Origin: Actinomycetota bacterium
GTDB taxonomy: Bacteria; Acidobacteriota; Blastocatellia; Chloracidobacteriales; Chloracidobacteriaceae
Assembly: GCA_013298335.1 (NCBI GenBank)
Contig: JAAFHI010000344.1
Coordinates: 1 to 5,004, forward strand
DNA: 5,004 bases
Direction: 5' to 3'
In this document: positions 1-5,004 of the stretch, piece after piece
Layout of the letters: every line of letters starts with the position of its first letter
Numbering within the stretch: the first letter of the stretch is position 1
Notes under the pieces: model-generated
The model's database searches: none
Seen by the model: only the letters and a program-made list of their open reading frames with translations
What the model was told of the DNA's origin: nothing
Made by a program: the position numbers and the translations under genes

Positions 1-228
1 CCGACCGGAGACCTGGTCGCCGGTCACCCCAAACGGGCCATCGTCAAATACTTCAGCGGCGACGATTTCGGAAATTCGGAAGCGGTGGCCTACATCGACG
101 AATCGAAGGTCGTGGTGATGCTCGTGCTGTCGTCCCGCAAGGAAACGAACTTCCAGCCCGCGCTGCCGACCTTCACGCAATTGGTGCGGTCATACCGGTT
201 TCTGACCGACAAGGTCATTTCGGACTGA
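1..228 (+). CDS. C-terminal fragment of an unidentified protein (5' end outside the window)
   Basis: Frame 1 is open from the window edge to a TGA at 226-228 and encodes the last 75 residues of a protein whose start lies to the left. Codon use is GC-rich, like the genes on the other strand. The fragment alternates charged and beta-prone stretches (AIVKYF, SKVVVMLVLSS) and ends with a helix-like segment, FTQLVRSYRFL, then a short charged tail. A strand pair followed by a terminal 'p.f..lv.SyrF' helix resembles the C-terminal end of PsbP/Mog1-like alpha-beta domains often found in small bacterial lipoproteins or secreted proteins. That is a fold impression only; no catalytic motif is visible and I do not assign a function. 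The gene converges on the minus-strand operon, with 330 bp between the two stop codons. Confidence 0.75.
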   Translation, partial: PTGDLVAGHPKRAIVKYFSGDDFGNSEAVAYIDESKVVVMLVLSSRKETNFQPALPTFTQLVRSYRFLTDKVISD

Positions 229-267
229 GTTTCCGGCTGGAGCGGTTTTCAGTTGCCTGTAACCAAA

Positions 268-444
268 TCGCATCCCGAGGGGATGCGAGGAAATGAGCCG
301 GTGGTGGAACACAGCGAAACCACCGGAGCATATGGGAAAAATTGAAACGCGCTCCGAAGGTGCGCGAACTTCTTGGTGAACGGTCACCGGTGGTTTCGCT
401 ACGCTCCACCACCGGCTCATTTCCCGGCACACCTTCGGCGTGCC
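268..444. repeat. Composite palindromic intergenic element
   Basis: Several inverted repeats are packed into about 177 bp. A perfect 9-bp hairpin, TCGCATCCC/GGGATGCGA with loop GAG, lies at 268-288. A long inverted repeat pairs 289-326 with 387-424 (38 bp per arm, 3 mismatches by my count). Its 60-nt spacer holds an imperfect hairpin at 348-366 (CGCGC.CC, loop GAA) and a 5-bp one at 375-388 (GGTGA/TCACC). A further imperfect hairpin, GGCAC.CC with loop TTC, closes the element at 426-444. The arm motif GGTGGTTTCGCTACGCTCC is of a kind I recall as high-copy intergenic repeats in metagenomic and environmental genomes, which makes a REP/MITE-like origin plausible. No transposase is present, and no target-site duplication was established. 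Confidence 0.7.
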
Positions 445-461
445 TTCAAGAAGCATTCAAT

Positions 462-551
462 AAAAACTGTTTTTTCAGCTTTCCCCAAGTCAAATCAGCC
501 CGGAACGGTTGTACGTTTGCCGGGCTGGGTGATTCCAAATTGAAAGCTGAA
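462..551 (-). terminator. Candidate terminator of the minus-strand operon (nested inverted repeat)
   Basis: An outer perfect 10-bp inverted repeat pairs TTCAGCTTTC (474-483) with GAAAGCTGAA (542-551). Inside it is a perfect 8-bp GC-rich stem, CAGCCCGG (496-503) with CCGGGCTG (520-527), whose loop can extend by AACG/CGTT. Read on the minus strand, the structure starts 7 nt after the stop codon of the 56-aa gene. It is followed, 7 nt past the outer stem, by five Ts (complement of 462-466). The T-run does not directly abut the GC-rich stem, so this is not a textbook intrinsic terminator. It could also act on the convergent plus-strand gene, or be another repeat unit. Confidence 0.45.
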
Positions 552-558
552 TGACGTT

Positions 559-729
559 CTACGGAACGAAATAGATGACCCACGAGAGGATCAGGCCGAC
601 GCCGACGAAGTAGCCGAACGTCTTCAATCCGTAGACGGCGCGGGTTTTGGTGGAATTGGCTTCGTTGGTGATCGCGGCGAAAACGACCGAGACGAGCGCC
701 GCGAAAACGATCATGACCAGCACATGCAT
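559..729 (-). CDS. Small membrane protein, 56 aa, unknown function
   Basis: The ATG at 729-727 leads to a TAG at 561-559. A Shine-Dalgarno-like GGGAG (complement of 739-743) lies 9 nt upstream and supports this start over longer alternatives, which would run antisense-like through the upstream gene. The protein has a hydrophobic N-terminal segment (about residues 3-20), a short polar and basic loop (NEANSTKTR, 22-30), and a second hydrophobic segment (about 38-55) ending in WVIYFVP. This suggests two transmembrane helices, or a signal anchor plus one helix. It follows the 144-aa membrane gene after 20 bp, so the two are very probably co-transcribed and may work together at the membrane. I recognise no named family. 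It appears to be the last gene of the operon. Confidence 0.72.
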   Translation of the reverse strand: MHVLVMIVFAALVSVVFAAITNEANSTKTRAVYGLKTFGYFVGVGLILSWVIYFVP

Positions 730-738
730 CGCGTGATT

Positions 739-743
739 CTCCC
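739..743 (-). promoter_or_regulatory. Shine-Dalgarno site for the 56-aa membrane gene
   Basis: On the minus strand GGGAG lies 9 nt before the ATG at 729, within the 20-bp gap after the stop codon of the upstream membrane gene. It fixes the start of this small gene. Confidence 0.6.
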
Positions 744-749
744 GGCCAG

Positions 750-1184
750 CTAGGCCTTGCGCCCCTTGGCGATGTCGAACGCGTCGAACACCGCGAGGAA
801 GTTCAAAAGACCGGCGACGACCAGAAAATGCGTGCCGTATTCGTAGGTCGGCTGTTTGTACTGAAACTCGACGCCGACCTTGAGGACCCGCAGAAGCGGA
901 TGCACGACGCCCATTCCCATCTGGCCGACGAGATAGACCTTCGACAGCACATCCTTGAACGCGAACAGTGTGTCGAGTTCGCCCGGCGCGTAGAGGTGTC
1001 CGTGCATGGCGAGTCCGAGGACGATCATGAGCGAAATGCTCGTGAAGATCAGGAGCGCCCGGCCATAGCGCCCGAGAACGGCGTGTCCGGCCCCCGGAAT
1101 CATCCACCCCGCGAGGCAGGCGACCGCCTGTTTCGAAATCGCCACCGGCGCGAGCTTTGGTTCGACGTGCGTGGTTTCAGTCAT
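750..1184 (-). CDS. Multi-pass membrane protein, DUF6677-like, 144 aa
   Basis: I chose the ATG at 1184-1182, giving MTETTHVEPK. A further in-frame ATG at 1223 would add 13 residues (including NSQFSILNSQF) that are only a translation of the heptamer repeat, so that start is unlikely. A short polar N-terminus precedes the hydrophobic segment AVACLAGWMIPGAGHAVLGR (about residues 20-39), a second at about 43-61 and a third near 119-135. A weaker one lies around 84-97. The PGAGH..LGR..RAL.. motif resembles the 'PG.G..Y.G....G' turn of TM2-type and related small membrane families. From memory it looks like DUF6677, which I associate with Acidobacteriota; this is unverified and no function is known to me. 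No Shine-Dalgarno is visible, because the region just upstream of the ATG is the arm of a 29-bp inverted repeat. The 56-aa gene follows after 20 bp. Confidence 0.85.
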   Translation of the reverse strand: MTETTHVEPKLAPVAISKQAVACLAGWMIPGAGHAVLGRYGRALLIFTSISLMIVLGLAMHGHLYAPGELDTLFAFKDVLSKVYLVGQMGMGVVHPLLRVLKVGVEFQYKQPTYEYGTHFLVVAGLLNFLAVFDAFDIAKGRKA

Positions 1185-1188
1185 GGGA

Positions 1189-1307
1189 AATTGAGAGTTG
1201 AGAATTGAGAATTGAGAATTCAAAAACCGAATCGAGAAACGGGAAAAGCAGGTGGTTGAATTGTTTCAAGCCGCTCACTCTCAATTCTCAATTCTCAACT
1301 CTCAATT
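1189..1307. repeat. Perfect 29-bp inverted repeat of TTGAGAA-type heptamers
   Basis: The left arm (1189-1217) is the exact reverse complement of the right arm (1279-1307), with a 61-nt spacer. Each arm consists of tandem heptamers: TTGAGAG at 1191-1197, then three TTGAGAA units to 1218, mirrored on the other side (the fourth unit there ends in G). The arms are AT-rich within GC-rich surroundings. The structure fills the gap between the nrnA stop (1312) and the next start codon (1184), leaving only 4 bp free on each side. In the operon mRNA it could fold into a 29-bp stem with a large loop. The spacer also has a small hairpin, TTGAA/TTCAA (1256-1269). Neither edge carries a minus-strand T-run, so it is not a classical terminator. 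Confidence 0.93.
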
Positions 1308-1311
1308 ATTT

Positions 1312-2280
1312 TTAGTCCGCCGCCGCCGAGACGATGCCCATCGCGGTTTGCAGCGAAGAGAGAATCCGGTCTTCGGCGGCTTCGAGTTTCCCGACGAACG
1401 CGCACCCGGAGGCGCACTTGTGGCCGCCGCCGCCGAAGCGTTCGGCGATTTTCGAGACGTCCACCGTGCCTTTCGACCGGAGGCTGACCCGGAAGTGGCC
1501 CGGCTGCATTTCCTTGAAGAAGGCCACCGCCTCGACGCTGTCGATCGACATCGGGTGGCTGACGATGCCGTCGAGGTCGTCTTCGGTCGCTTCGGCCTCG
1601 ATCATCATGTCGCGGGTCATCGAGACCCACGCGAGGCGTCCGGATTCGTCGCACTGAAGGGTGGAAAGCACGCGACCGAGCAGTTTGACCTTGCTGTAGG
1701 GCTGGGATTCATAGAGCGCGCGGGCGATGTGGGCCGGGCGCGCGCCGCGCCGGACGAGTTCCGACGCGATCTTGAAGGTCCGCTCGGTGGTGTTCGAGTA
1801 GTGGAACGAGCCGGTGTCGGTCAGCAACGCGGTGTAGACGCATTCGGCGATCTGCTGGTTGACCGTCACGCCGAGCGCCTTGCACAGGTTGTAGATCATC
1901 TCGCCGACCGCCGCCGCCGTGGCGTCGATCCAGTTGATGTTGCCGAAGGACGCGGTCGTGGTGTGGTGATCGATGTTGACGACGAACTGTTTTTCGAGGC
2001 CGGGGAGCGCGGGGCGGTCGATGTCGCTGCATTCGATGACGAAAGCGGCGTCGTAGGCTTCGGTGATTTCCGGTTTGACCAGGATTTCGTGGGCGCCGGG
2101 GAGTTCGCGATAGTGGACCGGAATCGGATCGCGCATGATGACGTCGGCTTCCTTGCCGAGCGCCCTGAGCGTCCAGTAGAGCGCGAGCGACGAGCCCGTG
2201 CTGTCGCCGTCCGGTCGGACGTGCGACGTGATCATAAAGCGGCGTTTCGACTCGATGAGTTCGACCACCTGACTGAGCAT
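1312..2280 (-). CDS. nrnA: DHH/DHHA1 phosphoesterase, NrnA-type oligoribonuclease / pAp phosphatase
   Basis: This 322-aa protein has the usual length and layout of the cytoplasmic NrnA family, which degrades 2-5 nt RNA oligonucleotides from the 3' or 5' end and/or dephosphorylates 3'-phosphoadenosine 5'-phosphate, using Mn2+. The N-terminal DHH domain shows motif I SHVRPDGDSTGSS (H20, D24, D26), motif III NIDHHTTTASFG (D104-H105-H106), and motif IV TDTGSFHYSNTTERT (D155). The C-terminal DHHA1 domain has FRVSLRSKG (R268, K270) and the substrate-binding loop GGGGHKCASG (283-292). Motif II reads VIECSDIDRP, with Glu83 where many DHH proteins have Asp; the nearby Asp86 might compensate. The ATG at 2280 follows a GGAG (complement of 2291-2294) by 10 nt. 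It lies 57 bp after rbfA, the usual infB-rbfA-nrnA arrangement, so it is probably in the same transcript. The split between oligoribonuclease and pAp activity cannot be read from the sequence. Confidence 0.95.
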   Translation of the reverse strand: MLSQVVELIESKRRFMITSHVRPDGDSTGSSLALYWTLRALGKEADVIMRDPIPVHYRELPGAHEILVKPEITEAYDAAFVIECSDIDRPALPGLEKQFVVNIDHHTTTASFGNINWIDATAAAVGEMIYNLCKALGVTVNQQIAECVYTALLTDTGSFHYSNTTERTFKIASELVRRGARPAHIARALYESQPYSKVKLLGRVLSTLQCDESGRLAWVSMTRDMMIEAEATEDDLDGIVSHPMSIDSVEAVAFFKEMQPGHFRVSLRSKGTVDVSKIAERFGGGGHKCASGCAFVGKLEAAEDRILSSLQTAMGIVSAAAD

Positions 2281-2337
2281 ACGCGCGAATCTCCGGTTGT
2301 TGTGGGGATGGGGAGAGACGAACCCGGCGGGCGACGC

Positions 2338-2751
2338 CTATTCCGAGGCAGGTTCGACGACACCGAGCCGCGGGCGCTCCTCGTCGAGAATCTGCTCGAT
2401 GCGCATCGCCGACGTCATCGTTTTGTCAAAGATGAATTGCAGTTCCGGCACCCGGTTCCAACTGAGCCGCTGGCCGACCTGGTGGCGGATGTAGGTGGCG
2501 GCGTGATTGAGCGCCTTCACCGTTTCTTCCATGTCCATTTCGGTCACGCCGGCGCCGCTCACGTAGACCCGGGCCGATTTTTTATCCTTGGTGAGCGCAA
2601 TGTGGTTGATGGCGGTCGGGCCGACCCGGTCGTCCGCCAGTTCGAAGCGGACGATTTCGCTGATCTCCTTGCGCATGGCCTCGGTGACGCGGCCCCGCCG
2701 GTATTCCGGCGGCGTGCCGCCCCGTGATGACGATCGTGCCGAACGTTTCAT
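2338..2751 (-). CDS. rbfA: 30S ribosome-binding factor A
   Basis: RbfA is a single KH-like-domain protein that binds the immature 30S subunit near the 16S rRNA decoding region, helps late maturation of the 5' end, and supports growth in the cold in bacteria where it has been studied. The 137-aa length fits the family. A basic, disordered N-terminus (KRSARSSSR) leads into helix RVTEAMRKEISEIVRFEL (about 21-38), then strands INHIALTKDKKSARVYVS (about 48-65). Helix ETVKALNHAATYIRHQV follows (about 76-92), then the family signature VPELQFIFDKT (101-111). The interhelical kink, A-x-G in E. coli RbfA, reads A84-A85-T86 here. The ATG at 2751 was chosen because it lies 8 bp after the infB stop, with AGGA 6 nt upstream; the longer frame to 2853 would overlap the end of infB. 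The C-terminal extension past residue 125 is short and acidic. Confidence 0.96.
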   Translation of the reverse strand: MKRSARSSSRGGTPPEYRRGRVTEAMRKEISEIVRFELADDRVGPTAINHIALTKDKKSARVYVSGAGVTEMDMEETVKALNHAATYIRHQVGQRLSWNRVPELQFIFDKTMTSAMRIEQILDEERPRLGVVEPASE

Positions 2752-2757
2752 CACCCG

Positions 2758-2761
2758 TCCT
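2758..2761 (-). promoter_or_regulatory. Shine-Dalgarno of rbfA overlapping the infB stop codon
   Basis: The minus strand reads TAGGACGGGTGATG, in which TAG ends infB, AGGA is the ribosome-binding site, and ATG starts rbfA. The site shares its first two bases with the stop codon, so ribosomes finishing infB arrive exactly at the rbfA initiation site. This suggests translational coupling and decides the rbfA start. Confidence 0.65.
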
Positions 2762-5004
2762 ACAGTTCCGTCGCCGCGACCTTTTCGATCATGTAGCACT
2801 CGAAAACGTCGCCGACCTTGATATCCGAAAACCGGTCGATGCTGATGCCGCACTCGAAGCCCGTCTTGACCTCCGAGGCATCGTCCTTGAAGCGGCGCAG
2901 CGAACCGATTTCCCCTTCGTACACCACCGCGCTGTCGCGGATGACCCGAACCTTCGAGGAACGCTTCATGATGCCGTCCTCGACATAGCAGCCGCCGATG
3001 TTGCCGACCTTCGGAATCTTGACCACCTGCCGGACCACCGCCCGACCGAGCGGCACTTCCCTGGTGAGCGGGTCGAGCATCCCGACCATGGCCTTCCGCA
3101 TTTCCTCTTCCACCTTGTAAATGATGCTGTGGAGGCGGATATCGACCTTTTCCTGCTTGGCGATGTCCGACACGCGCGGGGCGGGGCGGACATTGAACCC
3201 GATGATGATGCAGGTATGGGCCATGTCGTTGGAGGCCGAGGCGAGCAGAACGTCGGATTCGGTGATCGCGCCGACGTCGGAGCGGATGACCCGCACCTTG
3301 ACCTTTTCGGTCGAAAGCTTCTGAAGCGTGTCGCGGAGCACTTCCACCGACCCCTGCACGTCGGCTTTCAAAATGACGAGCAGTTCCTTGAGGTTGCCCG
3401 ACTTCATCTGCTCGAACACGTCCTCGAGGCCGCGCGCCGCGCTGTTCATCAACTGCGTGAGGCGGAACTTCGACTGCCGGAAGGTCGCGATTTCCTGCGC
3501 CTTGGTCGGGTCCTTGACGACCTGGAAGAGGTCTCCGGCTTTCGGAACCCCTTGCAGACCAAGGACTTCCACCGGAACCGACGGTCCGGCTTCAAGCACC
3601 GGACGACCGCGGTCGTCGATGAGCGCCCGGACGCGGCCAAACTGCAACCCGACGATGATCGGGTCGCCAACCCGGAGCGTTCCCTGCTGAACGAGCACCG
3701 AAGCGACCGAACCCCGGCCCTTGTCGAGCCGCGCTTCGAGCACGACGCCCGCCGAAAGCCGCTTGGTGGCGGCCTTGAGATTCAGGATGTCGGACGTGAG
3801 CAGGATCATTTCCAGCAGCCCGTCGAGATTGGTGCGCTGCTTGGCCGAAATTTCGACCATGACCGTGTCGCCGCCCCATCCGTCCCACTGGAGACCGATT
3901 TCGGCGAGACTGTTCTTGACGCGGTCGATGTTCGCCTGCGGCTTGTCGATCTTGTTGATCGCGACCACCAGCGGCACCCCCGCCGCGCGGGCGTGGTCAA
4001 CCGCTTCAATGGTCTGGGGCATGACGCCGTCGTCGGCGGCGACGACGATGACCGCCACGTCGGCGCCCTTGGCACCGCGCGCGCGCATCATCGTGAAGGC
4101 TTCGTGACCCGGCGTATCGAGGAAGACCAGCCGCCGGACGTGTTCCGGACGGTCCGGATCGGCCACATTCACCGTGTAGGCCCCGATGTGCTGGGTGATG
4201 CCGCCCGCTTCGCCCGCGGCGACGCGGGTATTACGGATGGCGTCGAGCAGACTCGTCTTTCCATGGTCGACGTGACCCATCACGGCCACGACGGGGGCGC
4301 GCGGTTCGAGATCGTCGAACGCGTCCGCCTCGATGGCGATGAGGTCCTGCTCGTCGTTGATCATGTCCTCGAAATTGCCGATGGACACTTCAAAGCCGAA
4401 TTCCCGCGCGACCTCGCGCATGGCTTCGTCGGAAATCGTCTGGTTGATGGTGGCCATGATGCCCTTGCCGAAAAGCGCGGCGACCATGTCCTTGGGTTTG
4501 ACTTCGAGTTTCTCGGCGAGTTCCTTGACCGTCGTGCCTTCCATGACCTTGATCGGCTTGAACTCGGTGTAGACCGGCTTCACTTTGACCGGCGGAGAGA
4601 AACGGTCGGAACGGGACCCGAAAGTCCGTTCATTGTCCGTTCGGCGACCGCCGGGCATCGGACGGCCCTTGCGGCGGCCCTTGCCCTTGCCGTGGTTCGG
4701 GTCCTGCGACGGAATGTAGGTGGTCCGACCGGGCACGGCGGGCGCGCCGGTCTGCGGCCCCGCTTCCCCGCGACCGGCGGCCGGCGGACGGCCTCCCGGA
4801 CGCGTGGCGTCGGCGCGGGCGCTGGCGGCCGGCGGCGTCGGGTTGAACCGTTCGCGCGGCATGACCGGCGCGGTAAAACTGCGGATGACCGACCCGGAGG
4901 GCGGCGGCGCGGCCTGGTTGGGACGCGGCGCGGGCGGCGGGGCGGGCGGCGGAACCTGAAATTCGCGGACGACGCGACCGACCGGCGGGGCCGGCGGCGC
5001 GGGT
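2760..5004 (-). CDS. infB: Translation initiation factor IF-2 (N-terminus outside the window)
   Basis: The frame is open from the window edge to the TAG at 2762-2760, giving 747 visible residues. IF-2 is the cytoplasmic GTPase that places fMet-tRNA on the 30S subunit and promotes joining of the 50S. Visible residues 1 to about 135 form a low-complexity linker rich in Pro, Ala and Gly, with a basic patch ([18 protein letters not shown], about 104-121). An IF2_N domain follows (about 142-207, [18 protein letters not shown]). The G domain has G1 GHVDHGKT (243-250), G2 GGITQHIG (267-274), G3 DTPGH (296-300), G4 NKID (350-353) and G5 SAK (386-388), all intact. Domain II (about 410-495), domain III (about 535-610, [21 protein letters not shown]) and the tRNA-binding C2 domain (about 650-747, [17 protein letters not shown]) follow. 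The ATG at 4862 is internal, because the frame continues upstream in P/A-rich sequence. The rbfA Shine-Dalgarno overlaps its stop. Confidence 0.98.
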   Translation of the reverse strand, partial: PAPPAPPVGRVVREFQVPPPAPPPAPRPNQAAPPPSGSVIRSFTAPVMPRERFNPTPPAASARADATRPGGRPPAAGRGEAGPQTGAPAVPGRTTYIPSQDPNHGKGKGRRKGRPMPGGRRTDNERTFGSRSDRFSPPVKVKPVYTEFKPIKVMEGTTVKELAEKLEVKPKDMVAALFGKGIMATINQTISDEAMREVAREFGFEVSIGNFEDMINDEQDLIAIEADAFDDLEPRAPVVAVMGHVDHGKTSLLDAIRNTRVAAGEAGGITQHIGAYTVNVADPDRPEHVRRLVFLDTPGHEAFTMMRARGAKGADVAVIVVAADDGVMPQTIEAVDHARAAGVPLVVAINKIDKPQANIDRVKNSLAEIGLQWDGWGGDTVMVEISAKQRTNLDGLLEMILLTSDILNLKAATKRLSAGVVLEARLDKGRGSVASVLVQQGTLRVGDPIIVGLQFGRVRALIDDRGRPVLEAGPSVPVEVLGLQGVPKAGDLFQVVKDPTKAQEIATFRQSKFRLTQLMNSAARGLEDVFEQMKSGNLKELLVILKADVQGSVEVLRDTLQKLSTEKVKVRVIRSDVGAITESDVLLASASNDMAHTCIIIGFNVRPAPRVSDIAKQEKVDIRLHSIIYKVEEEMRKAMVGMLDPLTREVPLGRAVVRQVVKIPKVGNIGGCYVEDGIMKRSSKVRVIRDSAVVYEGEIGSLRRFKDDASEVKTGFECGISIDRFSDIKVGDVFECYMIEKVAATEL

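Noticed and set aside
190..456. Minus-strand frames of 88 and 71 codons over the same intergenic region
   Set aside because: Both translate the palindromic element and run antisense into the end of the plus-strand gene; no conserved features are seen.
342..554. 70-codon plus-strand frame in the intergenic region
   Set aside because: It reads through the palindromic element (SPVVSLRSTTG) and the terminator candidate, a common kind of spurious translation of repeat DNA, and has no ribosome-binding site.
559..1107. 182-codon minus-strand frame reaching back from the 56-aa gene
   Set aside because: Its first two thirds overlap the 144-aa membrane gene in another frame and are Arg-rich and low in information; only the part from the ATG at 729 has a ribosome-binding site and membrane-like composition.
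1185..1223. Upstream ATG at 1223 as start of the 144-aa membrane protein
   Set aside because: The extra 13 residues are encoded by the heptamer repeat and would not be expected in a conserved protein; no ribosome-binding site precedes it.
1218..1278. Possible promoter in the spacer of the heptamer repeat (TTGAAA on the minus strand)
   Set aside because: The TTGAAA at 1264-1269 has no TATAAT-like partner 16-18 bp downstream; the region there reads TTTCCC.
1189..1307. CRISPR-like array of short repeats
   Set aside because: The 7-bp units are directly tandem without spacers and form one inverted pair, and no cas gene is nearby.
1252..2727. 491-codon open frame on the plus strand opposite nrnA and rbfA
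   Set aside because: It lies antisense to two genes with clear family motifs, is dominated by Arg, Asp, Val and Ala as expected from the complement of GC-rich codons, begins inside the heptamer repeat, and shows no domain I recognise.
2752..2853. Longer RbfA starting at 2853
   Set aside because: The extra 34 residues would overlap the C-terminal IF-2 codons in another frame and do not resemble RbfA; the ATG at 2751 has a well-placed AGGA.

Overview
The window shows the end of a bacterial translation-factor operon running leftward on the minus strand, and the tail of one convergent gene on the plus strand. Coding DNA is GC-rich. The order infB-rbfA-nrnA is the conserved nusA/infB core found in many bacteria. 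The small membrane gene after nrnA looks like a family I associate with Acidobacteriota (DUF6677-like), and the NrnA carries an 'ECSD' motif that I also recall from that phylum. Acidobacteriota or a relative is therefore my best guess, from memory and not from a search.

Layout from right to left, in the direction of transcription. At 5004-2760 is infB (IF-2), missing its N-terminus beyond the window edge but otherwise complete. rbfA (2751-2338) starts 8 bp after it, with a Shine-Dalgarno that overlaps the infB stop codon. After a 57-bp gap comes nrnA (2280-1312), a DHH/DHHA1 phosphoesterase. The next gap is 127 bp and is almost entirely filled by a perfect 29-bp inverted repeat made of TTGAGAA-type heptamers. 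Then comes a 144-aa multi-pass membrane protein (1184-750) and, 20 bp later, a 56-aa protein with two hydrophobic segments (729-559). A nested inverted repeat followed by a T-run (462-551) may terminate this operon.

The stretch 229-558 has no gene. It holds a composite palindromic element (268-444), with a 38-bp imperfect inverted repeat surrounded by short hairpins, and then the terminator candidate. Nothing is recognisable in 229-267. At 1-228 a plus-strand gene ends, with only its last 75 residues visible and its family not identified.

Functionally, IF-2 and RbfA act in translation initiation and 30S maturation, and NrnA removes short RNA oligonucleotides or dephosphorylates pAp. The two membrane proteins have no known role. 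No CRISPR array, tRNA, rRNA, transposase or defence gene is visible. The most unusual content is the non-coding repeat DNA: the heptamer inverted repeat against a start codon and the composite palindrome. The protein genes are mostly ordinary housekeeping genes.
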